Source of the DNA: an uncultured Psychroserpens sp. | Lineage (GTDB): Bacteria; Bacteroidota; Bacteroidia; Flavobacteriales; Flavobacteriaceae | Reading direction: 5' to 3' | Assembly: GCA_947489585.1 (NCBI GenBank) | Contig: CANLEE010000007.1 | Coordinates: forward strand, 164,124 to 228,123 | DNA: 64,000 nt | In this document: one piece after another, positions 54,596 to 62,963 of the stretch | Position numbering within the stretch: position 1 is the stretch's first letter | How the letters are laid out: each line of letters starts with the position of its first letter | Position numbers and translations under genes: made by a program | Notes under the pieces: model-generated | Database searches by the model: none | Told to the model about the DNA's origin: nothing | The model's input: only the letters and a program-made list of their open reading frames with translations

Positions 54596-55447
54596 CTATT
54601 TTATGCATTTAAACCGAACCTTGCCACCAAAAAACTTTTGAGACATCATGTTCATGGCTTTCTCAGTTAACTGAAAAACTCTAGGATAACCGCCAGTAGT
54701 CTGACAATCTCTCATTAAAACAATTAATTGACCAGAAGGTGTTAACTGCACTGTTCCTGGTAACACCAATGATGTAATTATTGGATGTAATGCATTATCA
54801 AAACATTCATCAAACAGATAAGCCATACGGTTACTATCTTTTGAAATCGTAAATTGTTGTTCACAAAGCAATTTTTGTTGTTTCAAATTGAGCTTATCAA
54901 ATTCTGGTCCTTTAAAAACTTCTATATCTTGGGATTGAAAATGGTTTTTATTGATTTTAATAGACGAAAAAGTAGCGGTTTTATCTTTTTCTTCTTTGGA
55001 AATTGGCAGCAGATCTCCCTTTTGAAGTTTAAAACGAGAAGTAATCCCCTGATACATGCTTCGGCTCGCCATTATTTCTTCGGTTAAAAAGCCATTTGAA
55101 ACCGAAATATAGCTACGGCAACCATATTCTAATCTCCCGAAGCCTAATATATCGTTAGGTCTAACAGAAATAGCCGTATTATTTTTAATTGGAAGCCCAT
55201 TCAAATTAGGATTCATTTGCGCTCCAGTTATACAAATTAACGTATGTGCATGAAATTTGAGTTGCAAGCCAATAACTGTACACTCAATAACTGCAGCATT
55301 TTGATCATTCCCAATTATAGAATTTGCTAAAGAAGCCGAATTCTCATCCATAACTCCCGAAAACGGTACACCAAATTCTTGAAAACCTATTCTACCAAAA
55401 TCTTGTATTGTATCAAATAAGCCTGCCTTTAAAACCTCAACCATCAA
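54596..55447 (-). CDS. pxpC: 5-Oxoprolinase subunit PxpC (biotin-dependent carboxyltransferase-like)
   Basis: The 283-residue protein of the KipA/PxpC family has the N-terminal KAGLFDTIQDFGRIGFQEFGVPFSG motif and the terminal MRDCQTTGGYPRV. With PxpB and PxpA it forms an ATP-dependent 5-oxoprolinase that opens 5-oxoproline to glutamate. It overlaps pxpB by 11 bases, so translation is coupled. It is the last gene of the five-gene minus-strand operon. It is somewhat shorter than E. coli PxpC. Confidence 0.92.
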   Translation of the reverse strand: MMVEVLKAGLFDTIQDFGRIGFQEFGVPFSGVMDENSASLANSIIGNDQNAAVIECTVIGLQLKFHAHTLICITGAQMNPNLNGLPIKNNTAISVRPNDILGFGRLEYGCRSYISVSNGFLTEEIMASRSMYQGITSRFKLQKGDLLPISKEEKDKTATFSSIKINKNHFQSQDIEVFKGPEFDKLNLKQQKLLCEQQFTISKDSNRMAYLFDECFDNALHPIITSLVLPGTVQLTPSGQLIVLMRDCQTTGGYPRVFQLTEKAMNMMSQKFFGGKVRFKCIK

Positions 55448-56168
55448 TCACCTCACTTTCTATTTGATAGGCACCGCTCGCAATTTGACTCAAAATCGCA
55501 CTATGTTCAGCGTTACTAATAGGAAAAAATTGGATTTTATCACCAGCATTAGCAAAACATGGTATATCATCATTTAGTTTAAACAATTCTACAGGTGAAT
55601 TTCCAATAATGCTCCATCCTCCAGGGCTTACATTTGGGTAGATTCCTGTTTGTTCTCCTCCGATAGCAACGGCTCCTTTTTTTATGCGTTGTCTTGGGCT
55701 TTTTTTTCTCGGAAAATATAGCTGTTTATTCAATCCTCCCAAGTATAAAAAGCCAGGTAAAAAACCAATAAAGAAAACGGTATAAATCGCTTCATAATGC
55801 AGCTTAATTATTTTAGATTTCGATAGTCTTTTTTCTTCGGAAATTTCAATTAAATCCAATGCAAATTCATCATCATAACACACCGGGATCTTCCACAACT
55901 TAAAAGCTGGTTTTAGTATGCTCGCTCTACTGGAATACAACGCGTTTAAGGCATATACTTCATTATTGAGTTTATCAATAGTTATATCGTAAATAATTAA
56001 TAATGAATTATATGCATTATTTATTTGAACTAAAGATTTAATATTTGAGTTTAATAGGTGATTTTTGAAATTTAATACGTCATGAAGCATATTTTCGGTG
56101 ATTTCCGAAGGCCATTCTACCAAAATAGAGCGTTCTGAAAACTGTCGATATGTGAGTTCGAAATCCAT
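55437..56168 (-). CDS. pxpB: 5-Oxoprolinase subunit PxpB
   Basis: The 243-residue KipI/PxpB family protein contains the motifs VFFIGFLPGFLYLGGL, PRKKSPRQRIKKGAVAIGG and GIYPNVSPGGWSIIGN, which are diagnostic for the cyclophilin-like domain. It is the kinase-side partner of PxpC in the 5-oxoprolinase complex. It starts 9 bases after pxpA and overlaps pxpC by 11 bases. Confidence 0.92.
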   Translation of the reverse strand: MDFELTYRQFSERSILVEWPSEITENMLHDVLNFKNHLLNSNIKSLVQINNAYNSLLIIYDITIDKLNNEVYALNALYSSRASILKPAFKLWKIPVCYDDEFALDLIEISEEKRLSKSKIIKLHYEAIYTVFFIGFLPGFLYLGGLNKQLYFPRKKSPRQRIKKGAVAIGGEQTGIYPNVSPGGWSIIGNSPVELFKLNDDIPCFANAGDKIQFFPISNAEHSAILSQIASGAYQIESEVIDG

Positions 56169-56177
56169 TAAATATAC

Positions 56178-56912
56178 TTAAAAAATTTCAACATTTTTTT
56201 GTTTCAATTTTAATATTAAATCTTTCAAATTTCGTACTACATTTTCTCCATCTCCATGCACACAAAATGTATCCACTTTTAACTCCACTTCTACTCCATT
56301 TATAGCAGTTACTTTTCCGCGGAAAACCATTTGATATACATGCTGAAACATCTCTTCAGAATCTTGAATTAATGCATTGTCTTCTGTTCTTGAAACTAAA
56401 GTCAGATCCTGATTATAATTTCTATCTGCAAACGCTTCAAATTTTACCTGCACTCCTTCTTTAATTGCAATTTCAGAAATCACAGATTGAAAAGGCACAT
56501 ATAAAAATACATCTTTTCCAAAATGCTTAACAACCTCCACGATTATAGCTGCTATATTCTCATCTACTACAGCAAGGTTATACAAAGCGCCATGAGGTTT
56601 TATATGATGCAATTGCTGATTCTGTTCATTAAGAACTGTTCTTAAGCTCTCAATTTGCTGGTAAATGCTATTATACAAAGCTTCTGGAGGCATCGTAATT
56701 ACTTTCCTGCCAAAATTCTCTCGATCAGGAAACGAAGGATGTGCTCCCATCTTCACCTTATGTGCTATAGCTAAATCTACGACTGTTTCCATAGAAGAGA
56801 TATCTCCTGCATGACCACCACAAGCAATATTACAAGACGAAATCAACGGCATCAAAACTGCTTCGTTACCGACACCTTCTCCCAAATCGCAATTGATATC
56901 TATTTTAGTCAC
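56178..56912 (-). CDS. pxpA: 5-Oxoprolinase subunit PxpA (LamB/YcsF family)
   Basis: The 244-residue TIM-like YcsF protein has the N-terminal IDINCDLGEG, NIACGGHAGD, GAHPSFPDRENFGR, HIKPHGALYN and FCVHGD motifs whose Asp/His residues form the active site. It supplies the hydrolase part of the 5-oxoprolinase complex. It starts 5 bases after the Nramp-like gene. Confidence 0.94.
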   Translation of the reverse strand: MTKIDINCDLGEGVGNEAVLMPLISSCNIACGGHAGDISSMETVVDLAIAHKVKMGAHPSFPDRENFGRKVITMPPEALYNSIYQQIESLRTVLNEQNQQLHHIKPHGALYNLAVVDENIAAIIVEVVKHFGKDVFLYVPFQSVISEIAIKEGVQVKFEAFADRNYNQDLTLVSRTEDNALIQDSEEMFQHVYQMVFRGKVTAINGVEVELKVDTFCVHGDGENVVRNLKDLILKLKQKNVEIF

Positions 56913-56917
56913 TTTAG

Positions 56918-58144
56918 TTATAATACATTGAACACTTTTAAAATACTCTTAACGCCTAAAAACAATGCTATTCCGAAGATAATGAATCCCAAAATATTTT
57001 GCGCTATCGTGTTTTTATACTTCCCAAGAATTGATGTCTTATTCATTATCCACAATAAAAATCCAGCTATTACAGGTAACAACAACCCATTAGCAACTTG
57101 AGCAAATTTTATAATCTCAATCGATTTAAAACCTATAGAAGAGAACACAACACCTAAACTTAAAATAAGCATCCAAACCATCCTAAAACGCTTTGTTTTC
57201 ATATTAGAACTCCAACCCAAACACCCTGAAGCCACGTAAGCTGCTGCTAATGGCGCCGTAATAGCACTAGTAATTCCAGCTGCAAACAATCCTAGAGATA
57301 AGAAATAAGACGCATAATTTCCAAAGAGTGGTTCCAGCCCTTTTGCTAAATCTGCTGCATTACTAACTTCAAACGTTTTTATAGAAGCTGCCGAAATAAT
57401 AATACACATCGATACAATTCCGCCTAATACAACGGCTATGATGGTGTCTTTTCGGGCATATTTTAAATCTGTTTTGTTTTTCCATTTCTCTTTAACTAGT
57501 GAAGCATGTAAAAACAAGTTATAAGGCACAACGGTTGTGCCTACTAATGCTATTACTGTCAATATACTTTCATCAGAAAATTGTGGTGTAAATAGTCCTC
57601 TAAATACTTCAGAAAGATCTGGCTTTGTCAATATAGCTGTAATCAAAAATGCAAAACTCATGATGATCACTAAAGAAATCAGAGCTTTTTCTAAAATCTT
57701 ATAATTTCCGATGTACAATAAAATAAAAGCGACTGAACCAATGATAATAGGAAAGATCCCAAATGAAAAATCGTAAATAGAAACTTGAGATGCACCAAAT
57801 AATGTTTCTAATCCTAAAACACTTCCACTGATATTTCCAGCTTCGTATGCCGCATTACCAATCACTATTGCTGATAGAATTAATATAATAGCCAACGTTC
57901 TAAATATAGGATTGGAAATTTCGGTTCTAATAACTTCAGATAAGCCTTTTTGAGAAACAATTCCTAAACGTGCAGACATTTCTTGCAATACGATAGTTGC
58001 TAAAATTGACAGCAACATTGCCCAAAGTAATGAAAAGCCAAAATTAACACCAGCTAAAGTACACACTGTCACTGTTCCTGGACCTATAAACGCAGCTGCA
58101 ACTAATGGCCCTGGACCAATATTTTTAAACCAATTTTTAATCAC
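56918..58144 (-). CDS. Nramp-fold transporter lacking canonical metal-binding residues
   Basis: The 408-residue protein has 11 hydrophobic helices and Nramp family spacing. Helix 1 should carry the DPGN metal motif but reads G21-P-G-T24 (AAFIGPGTVTV). Helix 6 should carry MPHN but reads V206-P-Y-N209 (TTVVPYNLFLH), with the following LFLHASLVKEKW conserved. So the aspartate, asparagine, methionine and histidine of metal-transporting Nramps are replaced. The gene is in the pxp operon, 5 bases upstream of pxpA and overlapping DUF2891 by 8 bases. It may import 5-oxoproline or a related compound instead of metal ions; this is an inference. Confidence 0.85.
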   Translation of the reverse strand: MIKNWFKNIGPGPLVAAAFIGPGTVTVCTLAGVNFGFSLLWAMLLSILATIVLQEMSARLGIVSQKGLSEVIRTEISNPIFRTLAIILILSAIVIGNAAYEAGNISGSVLGLETLFGASQVSIYDFSFGIFPIIIGSVAFILLYIGNYKILEKALISLVIIMSFAFLITAILTKPDLSEVFRGLFTPQFSDESILTVIALVGTTVVPYNLFLHASLVKEKWKNKTDLKYARKDTIIAVVLGGIVSMCIIISAASIKTFEVSNAADLAKGLEPLFGNYASYFLSLGLFAAGITSAITAPLAAAYVASGCLGWSSNMKTKRFRMVWMLILSLGVVFSSIGFKSIEIIKFAQVANGLLLPVIAGFLLWIMNKTSILGKYKNTIAQNILGFIIFGIALFLGVKSILKVFNVL

Positions 58145-59255
58145 GATCCACAGAATTTAAAGCATAAATCGCAAAACTACCAAGCCAATGACCACCTTCA
58201 TAGCTATCGCCTACAATACTAGGTAAAGAATAATTGATATGCAGATTGGCTATATTTTTTAAATGCGCATATTCAGGTAAATCTCGAGCAATTTCATTTA
58301 AACTCCAGGCTCTTGAGAAATTCACACCATCTAGATGCACTAATTTCCCATCGGTTCGGTCACTCACTTTTCCTGTTTCCACGGTAAAACTTTTATCTTT
58401 TAACTGCGGAAGAAAATCATTGAGCCAAGTTTTAAAATCTTCAGTTGATAAGACACGTTTCATTAACGCGGCTTCCTCAAAACATGGTGATAAAAAATCA
58501 AATCCGCTAGGCTCCCAACTCAACGGACAACTAGCATCTTGACTATAAAAATCTTTAGCACGTTGTTCTATCAATGTTTTTAACGTTTCATCTCCAACAG
58601 TTTTTGCATAATCGTATGCGAAGGATAAGCCAAACGCCGTATTAGGATGCTCGCCAACACGTATTGGATAATTCAATTTTGGCAAGAATTCTATATATTT
58701 AGTAACGATTAAATCGGTTAGCGGTTGCAAATTAGTTTCTAGTTCTCTCGCCACAGGATCATCCCAAGTATGTAATTCTTCAGCGAGTTTCAGTAACCAT
58801 GCCCAACCGTAAGTACGCTCATAGCTTTTGTTGTGTTTTCCGAAGAAATAGGCAACCTCAGTTTCCATATTGGCTTTCGACATATTTTCCAGAAGCATTC
58901 TTTTAGCATCTTCAGCCGTTTCTAATTCTGGAAATTGTTTGAGTAAACTCACCAAACTCCAATGCCCATGCACCGCAGAATGCCAATCAAAGCAACCATA
59001 AAATGCTGGATGCAATGTCTGTGGTGATTGTAAATCGGCATCACTACCAATGGTTTGATTTAACTTATTTGGGTATTCGGTTTGAATACAATGAATTGGC
59101 AATTGTGCTAAACGATTGGCTTGTACCAAATCTATTGTTGGAATTGGCGCTTGTGGAATTTCGATTTTTTCTTCAACAATTGTAGTGTTCTTGTCTTCGG
59201 AAGTATTGCAACTCAACATTAATAAGACGAAACAGAGTACGTAGTAGTTTTTCAT
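58137..59255 (-). CDS. DUF2891 lipoprotein of the pxp operon
   Basis: The 372-residue protein has a lipoprotein signal peptide (LLMLSC, lipobox cysteine at residue 16), so it is probably anchored in the periplasm or outer membrane. The DUF2891 region follows, with HPAFYGCFDWHSAVHGHWSL and YGWAWLLKLAEELH. Helical repeats resembling an alpha/alpha barrel are likely. It is the first gene of the pxp operon (8-base overlap with the transporter), which suggests that it processes or binds the compound delivered to PxpABC. No biochemical role is known to me. Confidence 0.85.
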   Translation of the reverse strand: MKNYYVLCFVLLMLSCNTSEDKNTTIVEEKIEIPQAPIPTIDLVQANRLAQLPIHCIQTEYPNKLNQTIGSDADLQSPQTLHPAFYGCFDWHSAVHGHWSLVSLLKQFPELETAEDAKRMLLENMSKANMETEVAYFFGKHNKSYERTYGWAWLLKLAEELHTWDDPVARELETNLQPLTDLIVTKYIEFLPKLNYPIRVGEHPNTAFGLSFAYDYAKTVGDETLKTLIEQRAKDFYSQDASCPLSWEPSGFDFLSPCFEEAALMKRVLSTEDFKTWLNDFLPQLKDKSFTVETGKVSDRTDGKLVHLDGVNFSRAWSLNEIARDLPEYAHLKNIANLHINYSLPSIVGDSYEGGHWLGSFAIYALNSVDRD

Positions 59256-59270
59256 GTTATAAATTTAAGG

Positions 59271-59362
59271 TTTTATAGTATAACATGAATAAGATTTTTG
59301 CTCAACCAACTTTCACGATCCATACCACCGTATGTAATGGCTTTGGAAATGTGCGATCCATT
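59271..59362 (-). pseudogene. Gene remnant A (C-terminal fragment)
   Basis: On the minus strand an open stretch ends at TAA (59271-59273) and reads on into the 3' end of the barrel gene in another frame. It encodes NGSHISKAITYGGMDRESWL at 59303-59362 and ends LSKNLIHVIL. The peptide matches remnant B (62840-62899) at 10 of 20 positions without gaps. No full gene is present, so it is read as a remnant of an unidentified gene. Confidence 0.45.
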
Positions 59363-59429
59363 AATCAATTCCAAAGCTTCTAAATTAGTAATCGCATAGG
59401 TAAGTTCAGGAGTACATATAGAAAACTTT

Positions 59430-60830
59430 TTAAAATTTGTATTGTATCCCAAACAAAACTCGTAATTGAGTCGTATTAAACGATTGATTGTTATTGTCTA
59501 TTGGTTTTTGAAAGTAATTATAACTTGGTTCTAAAAACAGCATCGTTTTTTTTGCTAACTCATATGATATATTAGAGTTTACAGTTGCTCCAAAAATTGT
59601 AGAATTAACATCTAAACTTTCGCCTATTTGCTCATCATTTAGAAAAGCTCTATTATTTGTTAAAAAATTTATATTTCCACCAACACCCAGTGATATATTA
59701 TATTTTTTTTCGTTTAGTAAGTTATATGAAAACTCTAATGGCACTTGAATATAATCGAACTGCTGCTCTAGAGTCCCTACATTGACCGTTTCTTCAGAAA
59801 CAGCAAAATCATTAATTGATTCTTGAGAGACAAGAAATATTACGGTTTGGTTGCTTACAATACTTTGAACATCATTTGCTAAAGGAGAGGTGTCTGAACT
59901 TGTATACTTTATATTATTTATTTCTTGACCTAATACATTCTTGCCAATACCAGATTTTACAACTAATCTATCTGAAATTGAATATCCTACTTTTAAAGTA
60001 TACACAAAGCCATCTTGAGGAGTTGTACTTACGTTTATACCTTGAATAGACGATTTAGAAGATGTCGTATTAGATAATCCTCCCAAAACCTCAACAAACC
60101 ATTTTGAAATTGCTACTGTATTCGTATTTATACTATCTTCAACATTCTCGTTTTCTGCAACAAGTTTTTCAGATAAACCTAACAGAGCATTATCTTCAAC
60201 CTTAGTGATAGAATCATTATTTGCAATCCATTTTTCCTTTTCATATTTAATTACATTTTTATTCTTTCTCTGCAAATCAGGACTATCTTGATTATTAATT
60301 TGATCATCCTTCAGATTTATACTATTTTGAGAATAGCTTTCATTATACTTAAGATTATCTTGCTTGTCTTTTATGTTTTTTTCATAAATACTATTCTTTC
60401 TGTCTTCTTCTTTTTTATCTAATACTCTTTTTCTATCTGTGAATTGCTGCTGACTTGTTACAGTGTTTAATGCGTCTTTGGTAATGCTTTGCTCCTCCAC
60501 TAATGCATCCTTTTTAGTATCACTTCTATTTGTGTCATCAACTATTTTAATGACATTCTTATTTAATTCATTTATTGTATCATTATTTTCAGGTTGCTCT
60601 ATATCTGAAACTTCATTTATAGGCTCCCTATTAAACTCTGACGGATTTATAAGTACATAACCAAGTAGCATTAGTAATACCGCTGCAGCAGAACCCCAAA
60701 AAAACAATACGCTTCTTTTCTTCTTTTTTGGATGAAGTCTTGTTTCTATTTTGTCCCATAATTCTTTTGGAGGCACTTTAGAAAACAGTTCTAATTCGCC
60801 ATATACTTCCTCAATACGATCCTTCTTCAT
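59430..60830 (-). CDS. Putative anti-sigma factor fused to an outer-membrane beta-barrel
   Basis: The 466-residue protein has a cytoplasmic N-terminus (1-40, acidic then KKKKR), one transmembrane helix (41-61) and a long Asn/Lys/Asp/Gln-rich linker without cysteine (62-240). A C-terminal outer-membrane-barrel-like domain (about 242-466) has alternating strands such as GFVYTLKVGYSISDRLVVKSG and a terminal aromatic (IQYKF). It overlaps the ECF sigma gene by 4 bases. The plan is that of a dual membrane-spanning anti-sigma factor: the short cytoplasmic part would hold the sigma factor and the barrel would sense the outer membrane. The linker is long enough to span the periplasm. Direct binding is not shown. 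Confidence 0.72.
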   Translation of the reverse strand: MKKDRIEEVYGELELFSKVPPKELWDKIETRLHPKKKKRSVLFFWGSAAAVLLMLLGYVLINPSEFNREPINEVSDIEQPENNDTINELNKNVIKIVDDTNRSDTKKDALVEEQSITKDALNTVTSQQQFTDRKRVLDKKEEDRKNSIYEKNIKDKQDNLKYNESYSQNSINLKDDQINNQDSPDLQRKNKNVIKYEKEKWIANNDSITKVEDNALLGLSEKLVAENENVEDSINTNTVAISKWFVEVLGGLSNTTSSKSSIQGINVSTTPQDGFVYTLKVGYSISDRLVVKSGIGKNVLGQEINNIKYTSSDTSPLANDVQSIVSNQTVIFLVSQESINDFAVSEETVNVGTLEQQFDYIQVPLEFSYNLLNEKKYNISLGVGGNINFLTNNRAFLNDEQIGESLDVNSTIFGATVNSNISYELAKKTMLFLEPSYNYFQKPIDNNNQSFNTTQLRVLFGIQYKF

Positions 60831-61381
60831 GACACTTTTTTGTTTAATTCCTCATTTATTTTTGTCCTCAACATACTTTTAGCTCTACTCAATAATGATT
60901 TTGATGTCCCAGTAGCTATTTTTAACTTACTTGCTATTGCTCTATGACTATAACCTTCAAAAACATATAGGTTGAATATCGTCCTATAATTATCTGGTAA
61001 TTGTTGTATATGCTTTAATAACTTGTCTTGAGATAAAACAAGACCAAACCCATTAGTTTTATCTTCAATATGATTGCTTAGATTAGAATCTTCAATCGAC
61101 ACGTATAGTTGACGCTGTTTTTTCCGTAAAACTTCTAAAGCTTGATTTATGAAAATACGCTTTGCCCATCCTTCAAAACTTCCATCGAAGTTATATTGAT
61201 TAATTTTTTGAAACAGAATTATAAAAGCATCTTGAAAAACATCATCTGCTTCAGATTTATTCTTCATATACTTTAAACAAATGCCATACAAAACTGGAGA
61301 AAGCAGCGTGTATAATTCACGCTGCCCTGTTCTATCATGCTCAACACATTTTTGTATGAGTATTCGTAGTTCTTTATTCAA
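60827..61381 (-). CDS. ECF RNA polymerase sigma factor
   Basis: The 184-residue sigma-70 family protein has sigma-2 (about 20-90, KSEADDVFQDAFIILFQKINQ and FEGWAKRIFINQALEVLRKK) and sigma-4 (about 125-178, LPDNYRTIFNLYVFEGYSHRAIASKL). The initiation codon appears to be TTG, since no ATG precedes the conserved N-terminus. The 118-bp gap upstream (61382-61499) contains a TGTAAC element on the minus strand (61482-61487), possibly an ECF-type -35 box for autoregulation. The next gene overlaps by 4 bases, so sigma and putative anti-sigma are made together. Confidence 0.9.
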   Translation of the reverse strand: MNKELRILIQKCVEHDRTGQRELYTLLSPVLYGICLKYMKNKSEADDVFQDAFIILFQKINQYNFDGSFEGWAKRIFINQALEVLRKKQRQLYVSIEDSNLSNHIEDKTNGFGLVLSQDKLLKHIQQLPDNYRTIFNLYVFEGYSHRAIASKLKIATGTSKSLLSRAKSMLRTKINEELNKKVS

Positions 61382-61499
61382 ATTAAACTAATCTATATGT
61401 TTATTTATTATGGTTAAATTTATTAATATCTATACATAAAGTCATCGATAGCATTTAAACTTATAAAGGGCACATTTTCAAGTTACATAGCAATATTAT

Positions 61500-62774
61500 T
61501 TAAAATTGAATTGTACTAATAAGTTCTAATCCAAAATCATCTACATAATTGTATTGATGAATTACATTTTCTCCTACAGTAATTAAATGAGATGCTAAGG
61601 GGATAACATCTTTAGAAGAAGATTCATAAGTGTTTTCTAATATCATATCATTTGGGTTTTGAGCGTCAAATACATTTATGCCTTCTTCATTACACACATA
61701 AAGTATTTGGTCTTTAATTCCTAAGCCATATGGACTAGACAAAAAGTATGTGGAATATTCGATAGGTGCATTAATATCTGAAATATCAATCACATTAATT
61801 TGGTCTTCAATTGCACCACATGAATTTCCGCCTCTTACAGTAATATACGCTGTAGATTCTTCAACTACTACAGGGTCACAACCCGTAGCATGTGTAAATG
61901 ACGATATGTAAATTGGCATGAACTCATCTTGTAAGTCAACAATATGCATACCATTAGTTGCGCCTACAAACAAGTAATCTTTTAGAATAAAAGTAGTTTC
62001 TAGTTCGCCACCAAACCAACCGCCTATCCAGGTCTCAGATACTAAAGATATAGAATTATAATCAGTGATATCAAATGTGTATAATCCAAAATCATCTATC
62101 GTATATAATGCGTCATCTAAAATCTGAAATTTAGCATAAGAGCCACCAACACCTATGGTATTACCAGTAGCTGCATCAAAAGCATCAATAAATATCTCAG
62201 AACTCCAATGATAGATATCAGGATCATTTTCTACTTCAGTTCTTTCCATATCAACTGTTATATAATCTGAAATAAATTCGTCATCGCTTGTAGGGAATAT
62301 ACCAGATTGGTAATAAGATCCATCATCAGGAAATGCTGCATAATATGTCAACATATCTTCTTCTATATTAACAAGCTGTATGCTTGACAAATTGCTAATA
62401 TCAAATACCACCAAATCCATGAAATTATCGGCATATAGAATATCATTTTTCACTGAAATATCGTGCACGCCTTCCAATTCTATAAATGCTATGTTTTGAG
62501 GGTTTTCAGGATTTTCATTGTTAAATATATGAATTCCAGAATTTTGCGCTATATAGAATAGCAAATCGGTATAGACATATATTTTCCCATCAGAATTAGT
62601 TGTTTGTGGCGCTGTAATTTCAATTGAATTTCTAAATTCAGATTTAGATTTTATTACAGGAACTATCACACTAACTGGATCCAAAAGTGTATTAAAATCG
62701 TCATCATTATTACAACTTGTGAGTTGTAAACACACTATGACGAGTAGAATTAAGGTTGAAATTTTGTTTTTCAT
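61500..62774 (-). CDS. LVIVD-repeat beta-propeller lipoprotein
   Basis: The 424-residue protein has a lipoprotein signal peptide (LQLTSC, lipobox cysteine at residue 21) followed by an aspartate-rich spacer. About seven LVIVD-like blades follow, for example NFMDLVVFDISNLSSIQLV, GMHIVDLQDEFMPIYI and EGINVFDAQNPNDMI. The propeller should sit at the outside face of a membrane. It lies 118 bases upstream of the sigma factor gene on the same strand; it may be a target or part of the same unit. Ligand unknown. Confidence 0.88.
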   Translation of the reverse strand: MKNKISTLILLVIVCLQLTSCNNDDDFNTLLDPVSVIVPVIKSKSEFRNSIEITAPQTTNSDGKIYVYTDLLFYIAQNSGIHIFNNENPENPQNIAFIELEGVHDISVKNDILYADNFMDLVVFDISNLSSIQLVNIEEDMLTYYAAFPDDGSYYQSGIFPTSDDEFISDYITVDMERTEVENDPDIYHWSSEIFIDAFDAATGNTIGVGGSYAKFQILDDALYTIDDFGLYTFDITDYNSISLVSETWIGGWFGGELETTFILKDYLFVGATNGMHIVDLQDEFMPIYISSFTHATGCDPVVVEESTAYITVRGGNSCGAIEDQINVIDISDINAPIEYSTYFLSSPYGLGIKDQILYVCNEEGINVFDAQNPNDMILENTYESSSKDVIPLASHLITVGENVIHQYNYVDDFGLELISTIQF

Positions 62775-62833
62775 GAGTATTGTTTATTAATAAGATGCAA
62801 AAAACACAAAAGGTTGCAGTGTTTTGTAAAAAA

Positions 62834-62899
62834 GTTATCCCAACCTACTTTTGCGATTCATATTTCCATACGAAATAAGTTTCTTAGACTTAATGCCAT
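62834..62899 (-). pseudogene. Gene remnant B (C-terminal fragment)
   Basis: On the minus strand the stretch 62840-62899 encodes NGIKSKKLISYGNMNRKSRL and ends G-stop (62834-62836). It matches remnant A at 10 of 20 residues without a gap. It lies in the 188-bp gap between the LVIVD gene and the integrase pseudogene. No start or domain is recognisable. Confidence 0.4.
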
Positions 62900-62963
62900 T
62901 GAATTTCAATATAGTAAATATTCTATAATTCAAAATGTTTTGTATTTTTAATAAAAAACTAAC

